The notes under the pieces: model-generated
Databases searched by the model: none
The model's input: the letters and a program-made list of their open reading frames with translations, nothing else
What the model was told of the DNA's origin: nothing
Part shown: positions 18,109-26,547 of the stretch, piece by piece
Position numbering within the stretch: the stretch's first letter is position 1
Layout of the letters: every line of letters begins with the position of its first letter
Source of the DNA: Bryobacteraceae bacterium
Lineage (GTDB): Bacteria > Acidobacteriota > Terriglobia > Bryobacterales > Bryobacteraceae
DNA length: 64,000 bases
NCBI GenBank assembly: GCA_025055455.1
Contig: JANWXD010000005.1
Span: forward strand, 114,966 to 178,965
Direction: 5' to 3'
Program-made: the position numbers and the translations under genes

Positions 18109-18918
18109 TCAATCGCCTCGCAGCCGTCCGCTAGGCGGGCCGATATGAATGTGGGCGCCCGTCGCGCTACCCGGCACCGGGCCGCGGATGGCGTAATACG
18201 GGATCCCCGCCGACTCCAGAAAACGGCGCAACCAAAAGCCCTCCGGCGTGTCGGGATTCACGGCCACGTCCACGCGCCCGGAGTGGTCAAAGCCCAGCGC
18301 TCGGTGTACGGCCGTCTGGCCACTGGCGCTGATGGGAAGCGGCTTGGAGAACTCACGTTCGAACGCGCGCCGCACGAGCTCCAAGTCCTGCGGGCGGAAC
18401 AAGCCGTGGCCGTCGAATCGTTCGATCAGCTGCACCACGCCCCGCTCGTTTTGCTCCAGGCGGGCCAGCAGCGCCTGTTCGGCGCGGGCCATCTCGGCCA
18501 GTTCCCGCACCAGCCGGAGGCGGGATTCCGCAAGATCCAGCGCCCGGCGCCGCAGGTCCGCCTCCTCCAGCACGGGCGTGAGGGACAGGCGGGAGGCGGC
18601 GCCCGCTTCCACCGCGCGGCGCGCTTGCTCCAGGCGTCGCTGCTGCCGCTCCAGGCGGCGGCGCGCCGCTGCCACCATCGCCGCCGCGTCTTCCTCGGTA
18701 AGGTCCGCGGCCGTCCCTAAGTATAGCGTTCGCCGCAATACGGCCTCGTCTTCGGCCTCCTCCAGCCGTTCGCGCGCTTCCTCCAGGCGCGCTGGCGGCA
18801 GGATCCCCTGCTCGACCAGCGATTGGATCCGCCGGACCTCCGTCCGCAGCAGGTCCAAGTCCTGTCCCTGCCCAGCGCATATCGCCGCCAGCAAGACCCC
18901 GGTCGCGAGGCGCCGCAT
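18109..18918 (-). CDS. Secreted coiled-coil protein with possible M15-like peptidase end
   Basis: A 269-residue protein with a signal peptide (MRRLATGVLLAAICAGQG), a long Glu/Arg/Leu-rich coiled coil from about 20 to 165 and a globular C-terminal domain. The C-terminal region contains HRALGFDHSGRVDVAVNP and, later, ATGAHIHIGPPS: a His/Asp set and an HxH that recall zinc ligands of M15-type D-Ala-D-Ala peptidases, but the exact spacing does not clearly match. A role in envelope remodelling is therefore only a guess. Its ATG overlaps, on the opposite strand, the candidate ATG of the divergent rsfS. Same strand as hpt, 8-base gap. Confidence 0.65.
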   Translation of the reverse strand: MRRLATGVLLAAICAGQGQDLDLLRTEVRRIQSLVEQGILPPARLEEARERLEEAEDEAVLRRTLYLGTAADLTEEDAAAMVAAARRRLERQQRRLEQARRAVEAGAASRLSLTPVLEEADLRRRALDLAESRLRLVRELAEMARAEQALLARLEQNERGVVQLIERFDGHGLFRPQDLELVRRAFEREFSKPLPISASGQTAVHRALGFDHSGRVDVAVNPDTPEGFWLRRFLESAGIPYYAIRGPVPGSATGAHIHIGPPSGRLRGD

Positions 18919-19360
18919 GGCTCCGATTGTAGTACGATACAGTGCAGGAGCAGTCTTACTGAGGATTCCGAGAGCGGAGCAAACCGAGAGCTGGCAGGGC
19001 CGACCGCTGGCGGAGGCGGAAACCCCCTCGTGGCTCGTTGCGGTCCGCGCGGCTGAGTCCAAGAAGGCTGGCGACATTCGCGTGCTGGATCTCCGAGGAG
19101 TGGCTTCCTTTACCGATTTCTTCGTCTTGTGTACGGCCTACAACCCCCGCCAGAGCCAAGCCATCAGCGACGAGATCGTCACCCAGCTCAAAAAGCGCGG
19201 CGAAACGCCATTGAGCCTCGAGGGCTACGAGCACGCCGAGTGGATTCTGGCCGACTACGGTGACTACATTGTGCACATCTTCTCCGAGCGAGCGCGGCTG
19301 TACTATGATCTGGAGCGCCTCTGGCGTCACGCCAAGGTAGTCCCCGTGCCCCCCGCTTAA
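18917..19360 (+). CDS. rsfS: Ribosomal silencing factor RsfS
   Basis: The conserved region SWLVAVRAAESKKAGDIRVL, DLRGVASFTDFFVLCTAYNP, HAEWILADYGDYIVHIFSE and RLYYDLERLW identifies RsfS, which binds ribosomal protein L14 and blocks subunit joining when nutrients are low. The start is uncertain. The ATG at 18917 gives 147 residues, about 40 more than usual, and overlaps the divergent gene start; no ATG, GTG or TTG lies in frame between it and the conserved part, although a CTG preceded by AGGAG at about 18943-18957 is possible. Its TAA stop shares bases with the convergent pncA stop (TTAA at 19357-19360). Usual neighbours nadD and proA are not present. Confidence 0.88.
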   Translation: MAPIVVRYSAGAVLLRIPRAEQTESWQGRPLAEAETPSWLVAVRAAESKKAGDIRVLDLRGVASFTDFFVLCTAYNPRQSQAISDEIVTQLKKRGETPLSLEGYEHAEWILADYGDYIVHIFSERARLYYDLERLWRHAKVVPVPPA

Positions 19361-19956
19361 GCCGCGGTCACCGACGTCCCGCACAGCTCCGCCACCGTGG
19401 TCAACCGGCCCCCGGCCGCCAGGAACTCCTGCAAAGTTTGTTCCGCGTCCTCCTCCCGCAGGCTCTTCACCGCATCCGTCACCAACGCGACAGGCTTGCC
19501 GGTCTTGAGCAGTCCCATGGCGGCGCACCGCACGCAGTACTCGGTCACGACCCCGTAGACCACGTAGCGATCCGCCTTCAGCTCCTCGAGCAAGCCTGCA
19601 AGATTGGGATTGGTGAACACGTCCAAGGCCTGTTTTTCGACGATGATCTGCCTCGCCCCGCGGACGTCGTAAGTTCCGGGCGCCGTGGGAATGACGACGC
19701 GTGGCTCGAGCAACGTCTCGGGCGGCTTCTGCTGGCCGAACGTTCCCGCCACACAGTGCGGCGGCCACTGCTGGAATTCGGGGTCATTTTCGGCGTGGGC
19801 ATCCGTGCTCGAGATCAGCGGAATGCCGTGTTCGGCGGCGTAGCGGTTCAAGCGGGCCACCGCCGGCAGGATCTGCTCCGCTCCGGGCACGTAGAGCGCC
19901 CCCGCCGGCAGCATGAAATCGTTCTGCGTGTCCACGTCGAAAAATACGGTTCTCAT
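19357..19956 (-). CDS. pncA: Nicotinamidase
   Basis: A 199-residue isochorismatase-fold amidase that converts nicotinamide to nicotinate. The expected residues are visible: Asp9 in DVDTQNDF, Lys108, nucleophile Cys141 in VTEYCVRCAA, and metal ligands Asp52 and His54 (STDAHAE) and His67 (WPPHCV). Its start codon overlaps the pncB stop by 4 bases, so the two salvage enzymes are translationally coupled: PncA makes nicotinate and PncB uses it. It is the last gene of the long minus-strand operon. Confidence 0.93.
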   Translation of the reverse strand: MRTVFFDVDTQNDFMLPAGALYVPGAEQILPAVARLNRYAAEHGIPLISSTDAHAENDPEFQQWPPHCVAGTFGQQKPPETLLEPRVVIPTAPGTYDVRGARQIIVEKQALDVFTNPNLAGLLEELKADRYVVYGVVTEYCVRCAAMGLLKTGKPVALVTDAVKSLREEDAEQTLQEFLAAGGRLTTVAELCGTSVTAA

Positions 19957-21293
19957 AGCGCCGCTCCGCATCCTTTTCTTCGCACGTCTTCGGCCAGCTC
20001 GAGCAGCGCCGGCGTGTACTCGATGCGGTACGGTTCCGGATCCTGAAGCCTGCGGCAGGCGTGAGGCAACCGCGCCAAAGCTTCCGCGGCGCGGGCTCGG
20101 GCCTCCTCGACGGTCGGCAGCGGCTCGACCACGCGCCCGCCCAGCATGACCGGGCGCAACAGGACTTCCACCGGCTCGCCCGACGGACAGTTGGGACACT
20201 CCACGCTGCGGGCAATCTCGTCGCGATCCCGGTAGCGAAACACTTGCTTGGCGCCTGGCAGAGTATGCTTGTCCTCGCTCCACTTTGCGGTGAACCGCCG
20301 AACGCCGTCCGTTTCCAGCTCGACCAGCTTGTAGACCGCTCCCAGGTTGGGCGCGTCGGCGGAGGTGGCCAGTTCCGTGCCCACGCCGAAGGCGTCAATG
20401 GGCGCGCCGGCTTCCACAAGCTCCCGGATCTTGTACTCGTTCAAGTCCCCGCTGGCCATGATTCTGGCCTCCCGCAACCCGGCTCCGTCCAGAATGGCGC
20501 GCGCCGCTCGGGACAGCTCGAGCAGATTGCCGCTGTCGAGACGAATGCCCCACAGGGGCTTGCCCAGGCGCGCCGCCGTGCGGGTTCCCTCCAGCGTGTC
20601 GTAGGTGTCCACGATGTAGACGGTGCGCTCGCCGAGCAATTCCTGGAGCTGCCGAAAGGCTCGCTCTTCGCTTTCGAAGGCGAGCACCCAGGAATGCGCC
20701 GCAGTGCCGTAGACCGGGACGCCATAGAGCCGCCCAGCCAAAGTGTTGCTCGTGCCGATGCAGCCTCCGATGTACGCCGCCCGCCCGGCCAGCACGCCCG
20801 CCTGCGGGGAGTGGGCGCGCCGCGTGCCGAATTCCACGATCGCCCGTCCCGCCGCCGTCTGCACGATGCGGGCCGCCTTGGTGGCCACCAGCGACTGGTA
20901 GGTGATCATCGAAAGGAGGTAGGTCTCGGCGATCTGAGCCTCGATGAGCGGGGCACGCAGGTTCAACAGCGGCTCCCCCGCGAACATGGGCGTGCCTTCG
21001 GGCACGGCGAACAGATCGCCGGTGAAACGCAGGCTCCTCAGGCGATCGAAAAAGGCGGACGGCACCCGGGCAAACTGCGGCAGGCGGCGCAGGTAGTCGA
21101 CCTCCTCCTCGGTGAAGGACAGCCGCTCCAGATACTCCACGACCTGCGCCAGACCTGCCACGATCACGTAGTTGCGCGTGGGGGGAAGCCGGCGGATGGA
21201 AAGCTCGAAGGTCGCCTTCTCCTCCGACTTGCCGGCGGCGAAATAGCCCGCCGCCATGGTCAGCTCGTACAAGTCGGTAAGGAGGCCGTACAT
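19953..21293 (-). CDS. pncB: Nicotinate phosphoribosyltransferase
   Basis: A 446-residue enzyme making nicotinate mononucleotide from nicotinate and PRPP. The N-terminus LLTDLYELTMAAGYF is diagnostic. Further blocks are EFGTRRAHSPQAGVLAGRAA, GIRLDSGNLLELSRAARAIL, IMASGDLNEYKIRELVEAG and DAFGVGTELATSADAPNLG, and a zinc-like CPNC near residue 370. The autophosphorylated histidine of the family corresponds to the HS of GTRRAHSP or the HSW block of YGTAAHSWVLAF. The ATG at 21293 opens the family N-terminus; the longer upstream frame overlaps DUF4340 and is noise. It is followed by pncA with a 4-base overlap. Confidence 0.95.
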   Translation of the reverse strand: MYGLLTDLYELTMAAGYFAAGKSEEKATFELSIRRLPPTRNYVIVAGLAQVVEYLERLSFTEEEVDYLRRLPQFARVPSAFFDRLRSLRFTGDLFAVPEGTPMFAGEPLLNLRAPLIEAQIAETYLLSMITYQSLVATKAARIVQTAAGRAIVEFGTRRAHSPQAGVLAGRAAYIGGCIGTSNTLAGRLYGVPVYGTAAHSWVLAFESEERAFRQLQELLGERTVYIVDTYDTLEGTRTAARLGKPLWGIRLDSGNLLELSRAARAILDGAGLREARIMASGDLNEYKIRELVEAGAPIDAFGVGTELATSADAPNLGAVYKLVELETDGVRRFTAKWSEDKHTLPGAKQVFRYRDRDEIARSVECPNCPSGEPVEVLLRPVMLGGRVVEPLPTVEEARARAAEALARLPHACRRLQDPEPYRIEYTPALLELAEDVRRKGCGAAL

Positions 21294-21304
21294 GCAGGGT
21301 CCGG

Positions 21305-22657
21305 CTAACTTTTCTTGGGTTCCTTGCTCGGAGGACGCTCCTTGACCTCCCGCGCCGCCTTCTGCAGCTCCTCGACCGCCTTGCCGTCGAGTTCGTAGAT
21401 GGCCGGTTCGTTCTCCCTCCGGGCAAAATAACTGTTGCCCTGACGCGCGATCTGCACCTTCTCGACCCGTTTGCCGTTGTCGGAGGTCACCGTCACTTCG
21501 AAAAACGGCGTGGTAAAGCCTTTGTCCGGAAATTTGATCGCTGCCAAGTCGCGCAGCTTGTCCACGACGCTCTGCACGGAGGCGCTCTCCAGCTCTTTGC
21601 CCGCCGCCATCCACTTGTCGGCGGATTTCTCCCAACTGAACCGACGGTCCCCGTCGCGGATCTCGATTTTGCTGGGGTCGGTCCAGCCGAAATCGAACAG
21701 TTTCTTGTTGCGGAAGTCCTCCAAGCCCTTGTCGAGTCCTTCGGCCGTGTAGCTGGTAATCTTGTAAGCGCCAGCGACCACGCTGCTTTTCGCGTAGTAA
21801 GTTTTATTTTTGTCCTTGTCGGTTTCCACGCGAACCTCGAGCTCCTGAGTGCCAGAAGCGTCCGTGACGCGCACCTTCGCCAGCGGCTGGGCCTTGGGAA
21901 ACGCCGCCGCGGCTTTCTTGTCGTCTTCCGGCGTCGCGTAGGCATCCATGCGGGCGTCTTTCAGGCGCCGGATCAGCTCTTCGACCTGGCCGCCGTCGGC
22001 TCGCATGGGATGGGGACGGATGATCTGCCACTCGTTGCGCGCATTCTTGCCGAACTCGATGGTCTGGTTCTTGGCCGTCAGCTCCACCCGGGTCAGTTTG
22101 TCGGAATCGAAGGTCAGCAGCCGCTTGTCGCGCAAATCGCGCGCCGACTTGTCGATGGTGGTCTTGTTGTAGCTGGCGATGGTGAACACCCGCGGGTCAC
22201 CCTCCAGACGGGCAAAGTACGCCCCGCTGGCCGGGCTTTCGTCGCCGATGAGCACTTTCTGCACCTTGCCGTCCTTTTTGGTAATCGCGATTTCGACGGA
22301 CGGCGAAGCCAGGCCGAACGTTGCCCAGTCGGAAGTTTTCTCCTCGACCAGACGGCTCGCCTCGAGAGAGGAAAGCGTCGACACCATGCTCGACACGGCG
22401 TCCTGATCCACCGGCAAGGGCTCGGGCGAGGTCATCTCCCACTTGCCGTCGCCGCCCTTGCGCAACACCACGGGCTGGGCCGCGGCCTTGCGGATCTCGA
22501 TCTGCTGAAACTGATCTTCGGGAATCGAAAGGATTTTGGGAGGCGCGTCCGGAGACGGTTTGGTTTCTTCGGCCTTCTTGGCCTTGTTGGACCAGTAGAC
22601 CGCCCCGCCTAGGGCGGCCAGCACGACCAACGCTACCAGCAGCCCCCGGATCCGCAT
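21305..22657 (-). CDS. DUF4340 domain-containing membrane-anchored protein
   Basis: A 450-residue protein with one N-terminal transmembrane segment (LLVALVVLAALGGAVYW) and tandem DUF4340 repeats, for example SDWATFGLASPSVEIAITKK followed by GKVQKVLIGDESPASGAYFA. DUF4340 proteins nearly always accompany Gld-type ABC exporters; here the gene starts 4 bases after the GldG-like gene ends. The extracytoplasmic domain may be an accessory of the exporter. The function is not known. Confidence 0.85.
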   Translation of the reverse strand: MRIRGLLVALVVLAALGGAVYWSNKAKKAEETKPSPDAPPKILSIPEDQFQQIEIRKAAAQPVVLRKGGDGKWEMTSPEPLPVDQDAVSSMVSTLSSLEASRLVEEKTSDWATFGLASPSVEIAITKKDGKVQKVLIGDESPASGAYFARLEGDPRVFTIASYNKTTIDKSARDLRDKRLLTFDSDKLTRVELTAKNQTIEFGKNARNEWQIIRPHPMRADGGQVEELIRRLKDARMDAYATPEDDKKAAAAFPKAQPLAKVRVTDASGTQELEVRVETDKDKNKTYYAKSSVVAGAYKITSYTAEGLDKGLEDFRNKKLFDFGWTDPSKIEIRDGDRRFSWEKSADKWMAAGKELESASVQSVVDKLRDLAAIKFPDKGFTTPFFEVTVTSDNGKRVEKVQIARQGNSYFARRENEPAIYELDGKAVEELQKAAREVKERPPSKEPKKS

Positions 22658-22661
22658 CCGC

Positions 22662-24029
22662 TCACCTCCGGCGCCACCAAACGCCCAGGCCCGCCGCCAC
22701 CACCAGCACCGGGAAACCGACCACGCTCACATAGAACACACGACGCATCTGCGCCCGGGTGAGCGTCAAACGCCGGTCTTCCGGCTCCTTGGGGCGAATC
22801 GAGATCAAATCCTCGTCCGAGGACAGCCAGTTCATCATGTTCAGAAACAGGTCCCGATTGCCGTTGAAGCGGATGATGTTGTTGGCCACCCAACCCGAGC
22901 AGCCCACCACCACGAAACGGCCCTGATTCGGACCGTTGTACGTCCCGGCGGCGCCGAGCACCAGCGGCCCCTTCTTGTCTCGCTTCGGGTCTATGGTGAC
23001 CTGGCTGGAGGTCAAATTCGTCGTGGCGTAACTGTTGCTCGAGGTCGAAAACAGCTTTTCCACAGTGGTTTTCTCCGCCGACTTGACCTCCAGCGAACGG
23101 GCGATTGGGAACGCCGTGGCGATTTCTTTCATCTCGCGCACGATGGGGTGGAATTCATAGTTAGCCACCAGCGGGACCACCTCGCTGAGACCGAACAGCT
23201 GCCCGATGCCGCTCGTATCCAGTGCCAGGTCCTTGTTCAGCGTCACGCCCCAGCTTTCGATCAGCTTGACCAGCGCCGGGTTCTCGCTGATTTCTTCTTT
23301 TCCCACCTTGAGGGGCGGATCCAGCATCAGCAGCGCCCGCCCGCCGGACTCGACATACGTTTTGATGGCGTTCACCGCCGGCTCGGTATAGTCGTACCGC
23401 GGCCCGCCCACCAGCAGCACCGTGCAGTCCTTGGGCACTTCCGCCTTCTCGAGAAGAGAGATCGTCCGGGTCTTGTAATTGTTCTTTTCGAGCAGCTCTT
23501 TGAGCGTAGAGTATCCGTTGCGGCCCGTTTCCTCCAGACTGTGCTCGCCGCTTCCCGTGACCACACACACCCACCGTTCGCCACCCTTGAGGGCGCGGAT
23601 CAAGGCCCCCGTGATCTCCTCTTCGCTCAGGCTCTTGGCTTCCTCTTTCCGACCCGCCGTCTCCACGTAGATCGTCCCGTAAGTCCGCACGCCATAATTC
23701 CGCGCCAGTTGCGGCTTACGGTCCGGATCCACATAGGCCACCGTCAAGCGGTGCGAGAGGTTGTCGTAGCGGCCCAGCAGGTCGCGCGCCCGGTCGAACT
23801 CCCGCGCGCGGTCGAAATAGTAAATGCGCACGTCCTGCTTGAGGTTCCGCACGACCTTCTCCGTCTGGTCGGAGAGACTGAAGCGTTTGTTCGCCGTGAA
23901 GTCGTAGGACTTGTTGTGCCGGTTGGCCAGCCAGTTGGTGACCACCAGCACTGCGAGAATCACGAGCAGATAGGCCGTGAGATACGCGGTGTACTTGGTT
24001 TGCCTCGCTTTGAGCCACTGGAATCGCAT
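22662..24029 (-). CDS. GldG-like ABC transporter auxiliary protein
   Basis: A 455-residue protein with a transmembrane helix at about 15-35 (YLTAYLLVILAVLVVTNWLA), a large extracytoplasmic region and a second helix near the C-terminus (FYVSVVGFPVLVVAAGLGVW). The region NKRFSLSDQTEKVVRNLKQD matches the opening of the GldG/ABC-2 auxiliary family, followed by a GATase-like fold (VLLVGGPRYDYTEPAVNAIK, GGRALLMLDPPLK). In Flavobacterium, GldA/F/G are needed for gliding; homologues in non-gliding phyla have unknown cargo. It follows the permease by 1 base. Confidence 0.87.
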   Translation of the reverse strand: MRFQWLKARQTKYTAYLTAYLLVILAVLVVTNWLANRHNKSYDFTANKRFSLSDQTEKVVRNLKQDVRIYYFDRAREFDRARDLLGRYDNLSHRLTVAYVDPDRKPQLARNYGVRTYGTIYVETAGRKEEAKSLSEEEITGALIRALKGGERWVCVVTGSGEHSLEETGRNGYSTLKELLEKNNYKTRTISLLEKAEVPKDCTVLLVGGPRYDYTEPAVNAIKTYVESGGRALLMLDPPLKVGKEEISENPALVKLIESWGVTLNKDLALDTSGIGQLFGLSEVVPLVANYEFHPIVREMKEIATAFPIARSLEVKSAEKTTVEKLFSTSSNSYATTNLTSSQVTIDPKRDKKGPLVLGAAGTYNGPNQGRFVVVGCSGWVANNIIRFNGNRDLFLNMMNWLSSDEDLISIRPKEPEDRRLTLTRAQMRRVFYVSVVGFPVLVVAAGLGVWWRRR

Positions 24030-24030
24030 G

Positions 24031-24798
24031 TTACGCCCTCCAACGCAGCGCTTCCATGGAGCGTGCCGTCAAAAACAGGCCCAGGAATATGACGGACAAA
24101 TAGAAGATGACATCCTTGCTGTCCAACACGCCTTTGGCGAAGGGTTCGAAATGCGTCACCACGGACAGGTACGACATGACACGAGCCCACGTGGCGCTTT
24201 CGTAGGCAGTAACCCAATCGAAGATCCAAAGCATGAGACAGGCAGCGAAGGTGGCGCCCCCGGCGATGATCTGGTTGCGCGTCAGCGTGGAGATGAAGGT
24301 CCCGATGGCGAGCAGACAGCCGCCTTGCAGCAGCAAACCCAAGTAGCCCACCAGGATCGGCTTCCAATCGGGGTCGCCGTAGAGAAACAGAAAGGCCAGG
24401 TTGAGACCCGAGATCGCTAGGATGCCGCCGTAGAGGACCAACGCCGCCAGCCACTTGCCCAGGATGATCTCCAGGTCGCGCACCGGCGAAGTCATCAGCA
24501 ACTCGATCGTGCCCGAGCGCTTCTCCTCGGCAAACAGCCGCATGGTGATCATCGGGATCAGAAACAAGCCGATGACGCTCACGTTCATCAGCAGCGGCCG
24601 GATCACCCATTCGTTGACGTCCATGGGGAAGCCGCGACCCATCATCTGCGACTCGAAACTGCGGGTGACGAAAATGGCCGTCGCCACGTAGAAGAAATAG
24701 CCGAAAATCAGCGCGAACACGGTCATCAGCAGGTAAGCGATGGGCGAGGCGAAATAGCTCTTGATTTCCTTGCGAAAGATGGTCCAGATGTTCCTCAT
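24031..24798 (-). CDS. ABC-2 type permease (GldF-like)
   Basis: A 255-residue integral membrane protein with about six hydrophobic segments. The opening IWTIFRKEIKSYFASPIAYL and the conserved block FAEEKRSGTIELLMTSPVRD identify the ABC-2 permease family, GldF branch. The ATG at 24798 overlaps the ATPase stop by 4 bases and has GGAGGGG upstream. It would form the membrane channel with the ATPase encoded before it and the GldG-like protein after it. Confidence 0.9.
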   Translation of the reverse strand: MRNIWTIFRKEIKSYFASPIAYLLMTVFALIFGYFFYVATAIFVTRSFESQMMGRGFPMDVNEWVIRPLLMNVSVIGLFLIPMITMRLFAEEKRSGTIELLMTSPVRDLEIILGKWLAALVLYGGILAISGLNLAFLFLYGDPDWKPILVGYLGLLLQGGCLLAIGTFISTLTRNQIIAGGATFAACLMLWIFDWVTAYESATWARVMSYLSVVTHFEPFAKGVLDSKDVIFYLSVIFLGLFLTARSMEALRWRA

Positions 24799-25772
24799 CG
24801 CGCCCCTCCTGCGGCCACGGCCGCCTCTTCACTGGCTGTCAGCTGGAGGAACACGTCTTCCAGGCTGTACGCCACGGGCCGCAACTCGGTGAGGTTCCAG
24901 CCGCCCTCCACTACGGCCCGGGCCAGCTCGCCCCGCACGGAGCGCCCGTGCAGGCTTTCGACCTCGAAGGAGCAGCGGTTGTCGCGGCTCGACTTCTCGA
25001 TCACGCGGCTCACGCCGGCCACCTGCTCGAGCCGCCGCCGCACCGCGGACGGATCCAGAGTGCCGTTGCGTCCTTCCACCTCCACGGCCACCGCCTCGGC
25101 ACCGCGCAAGCGCCGCGTCAGGTTCTCGACCGAGTCCGTCGCCACCAGCTTGCCCTTGTTGATGATGATCACTTCCTCGCAGGTCTGCTCCACCTCCGGC
25201 AGGATGTGCGTGCTGAGGATGATGGTGTGTTCGCCGGCGAGCCCTTTGATCAACTGCCGCGTCTCGATGATCTGCTTGGGGTCCAAACCGGCCGTGGGCT
25301 CGTCCAGGATCAGCACGTCGGGGTTGTGCATGATGGCCTGAGCCAGACCGACGCGCTGGCGATAGCCGCGCGAAAGTTTGCTGACGAGCTTGGTGCGCAC
25401 GTCTCCAATCGCGCACCGCTCCACCGCCTGCTCGATCCGCTGCTTGCGCTCTGACTTGGGAACCCCCTTCAGACGGGCCACGAACTCCAGATACTCGATC
25501 ACCTCCATCTCCGGATAGAGGGGCGGCGCCTCGGGCAGGTAGCCGATGCGGCGTTTCACCTCCAACGGCTGTTTCATCACATCGAAACCCGCCACTTGGA
25601 CGGACCCCGAAGTCGGAGGGAGGAAACACGTCAGGACGCGCATGGTCGTGGTCTTACCCGCCCCATTCGGTCCCAGGAAGCCCACGATCCGGCCCTTGTC
25701 GACTTGGAACGAAATGTCGTCTACGGCGACAGTTCGCGCGTACTTCTTGGTGAGCCGTTCCACTCGAATCAT
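24795..25772 (-). CDS. ABC transporter ATP-binding protein (GldA-like)
   Basis: A 325-residue ABC ATPase with every catalytic motif: Walker A GPNGAGKTT, Q-loop YLPEAPPLYPEM, signature LSRGYRQRVGLAQA (SRGY in place of SGGQ, typical of the GldA branch), Walker B VLILDEPTAGLD, H-loop STHILPE. A C-terminal domain of about 90 residues follows. It heads the operon ATPase-permease-GldG-DUF4340-pncB-pncA. The ATG at 25772 (MIRVERLTKKYARTVAVDD) is at the family start; the longer frame upstream is not homologous. Confidence 0.93.
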   Translation of the reverse strand: MIRVERLTKKYARTVAVDDISFQVDKGRIVGFLGPNGAGKTTTMRVLTCFLPPTSGSVQVAGFDVMKQPLEVKRRIGYLPEAPPLYPEMEVIEYLEFVARLKGVPKSERKQRIEQAVERCAIGDVRTKLVSKLSRGYRQRVGLAQAIMHNPDVLILDEPTAGLDPKQIIETRQLIKGLAGEHTIILSTHILPEVEQTCEEVIIINKGKLVATDSVENLTRRLRGAEAVAVEVEGRNGTLDPSAVRRRLEQVAGVSRVIEKSSRDNRCSFEVESLHGRSVRGELARAVVEGGWNLTELRPVAYSLEDVFLQLTASEEAAVAAGGAR

Positions 25773-25921
25773 GTTGAAAACCAGGGAAGCTTGACGATGC
25801 CCTTTTGAGACACACGCCGGAGCCCGACTCCAGCGCACCCGCTTGAAATTTCATGATAGAGACGAGGCGAAACGACTGTCAACGACACTCGCTCAGCGGC
25901 GCGAGCTGGGCAGGCGGGCTG

Positions 25922-26443
25922 CTAAGGCGTCGTTTCCCCGTGCGGTTGCGGGCCGCTCAGGTGACGGTAAAACCCGAGATCCTCGTGGGTCATCTGCTTG
26001 GTCGCGTATAGGATCTGCCCGGTGTGTCCCGCAAAATGCTCCACCACATGGTAGATGGCCTCCAGCACCGTCAGATCGTAGTTCTGCACGCGGGTGCGGT
26101 CCCCTAGACGCGCCGACGGAAGCGCGCGGAGGATGCTGACGGCCTCTTGCACGGCTCGGTCCAGGCGCTCGCCCAACTCTTGAGGGTTCAAGCCCCCGCG
26201 CGCTGCAAACTCCTGCTCCCGGACTCGAATGTCCGGCCAACCCGCGATGCCGAATCCTACCCATTGGCGGACGTTACCGCACAAGTGCAGCACCAGATTG
26301 CCCACCGCGTTTTCGTTCTCGGAGCCGCGCGCCCAGACCTGCTCTGAGGTGAGACGCCCCAGACAAGCTTGGATTCGACCGGCCAGTTGGCTCAGTTTGT
26401 CGATGGAAAATCGCAGAAAAATCTCGCCAAGCTCCCCATCCAC
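25922..26443 (-). CDS. DinB/DUF1572-like protein
   Basis: A 173-residue four-helix DinB-superfamily protein. Metal-binding histidines are visible in LVLHLCGNVRQW and in AIYHVVEHFAGHTGQILYAT. Family members are nickel- or zinc-binding proteins, some of which are bacillithiol or mycothiol transferases; no substrate can be inferred here. The start is a GTG at 26443, chosen because the frame extends no further with a start and because a TATAAT box lies exactly 7 bases upstream, which would make the transcript leaderless. No Shine-Dalgarno is present. Confidence 0.8.
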   Translation of the reverse strand: MDGELGEIFLRFSIDKLSQLAGRIQACLGRLTSEQVWARGSENENAVGNLVLHLCGNVRQWVGFGIAGWPDIRVREQEFAARGGLNPQELGERLDRAVQEAVSILRALPSARLGDRTRVQNYDLTVLEAIYHVVEHFAGHTGQILYATKQMTHEDLGFYRHLSGPQPHGETTP

Positions 26444-26450
26444 GACTTGG

Positions 26451-26456
26451 ATTATA
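26451..26456 (-). promoter_or_regulatory. Consensus -10 box, leaderless promoter of the DinB-like gene
   Basis: The minus strand reads TATAAT, a perfect sigma-70 -10 hexamer, then CCAAGTC and the GTG start. The expected transcription start falls on or next to the GTG. No convincing -35 hexamer is seen at 16-18 bases. Confidence 0.5.
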
Positions 26457-26547
26457 GCCGGTGTTTTCCACTGCCGCTCGCGGCCGCCAAGGCGAGCGCG
26501 GAAAGACGTGCCTCCGGTTTGGCCGGTCAGCCTATACTGGAGGGATC

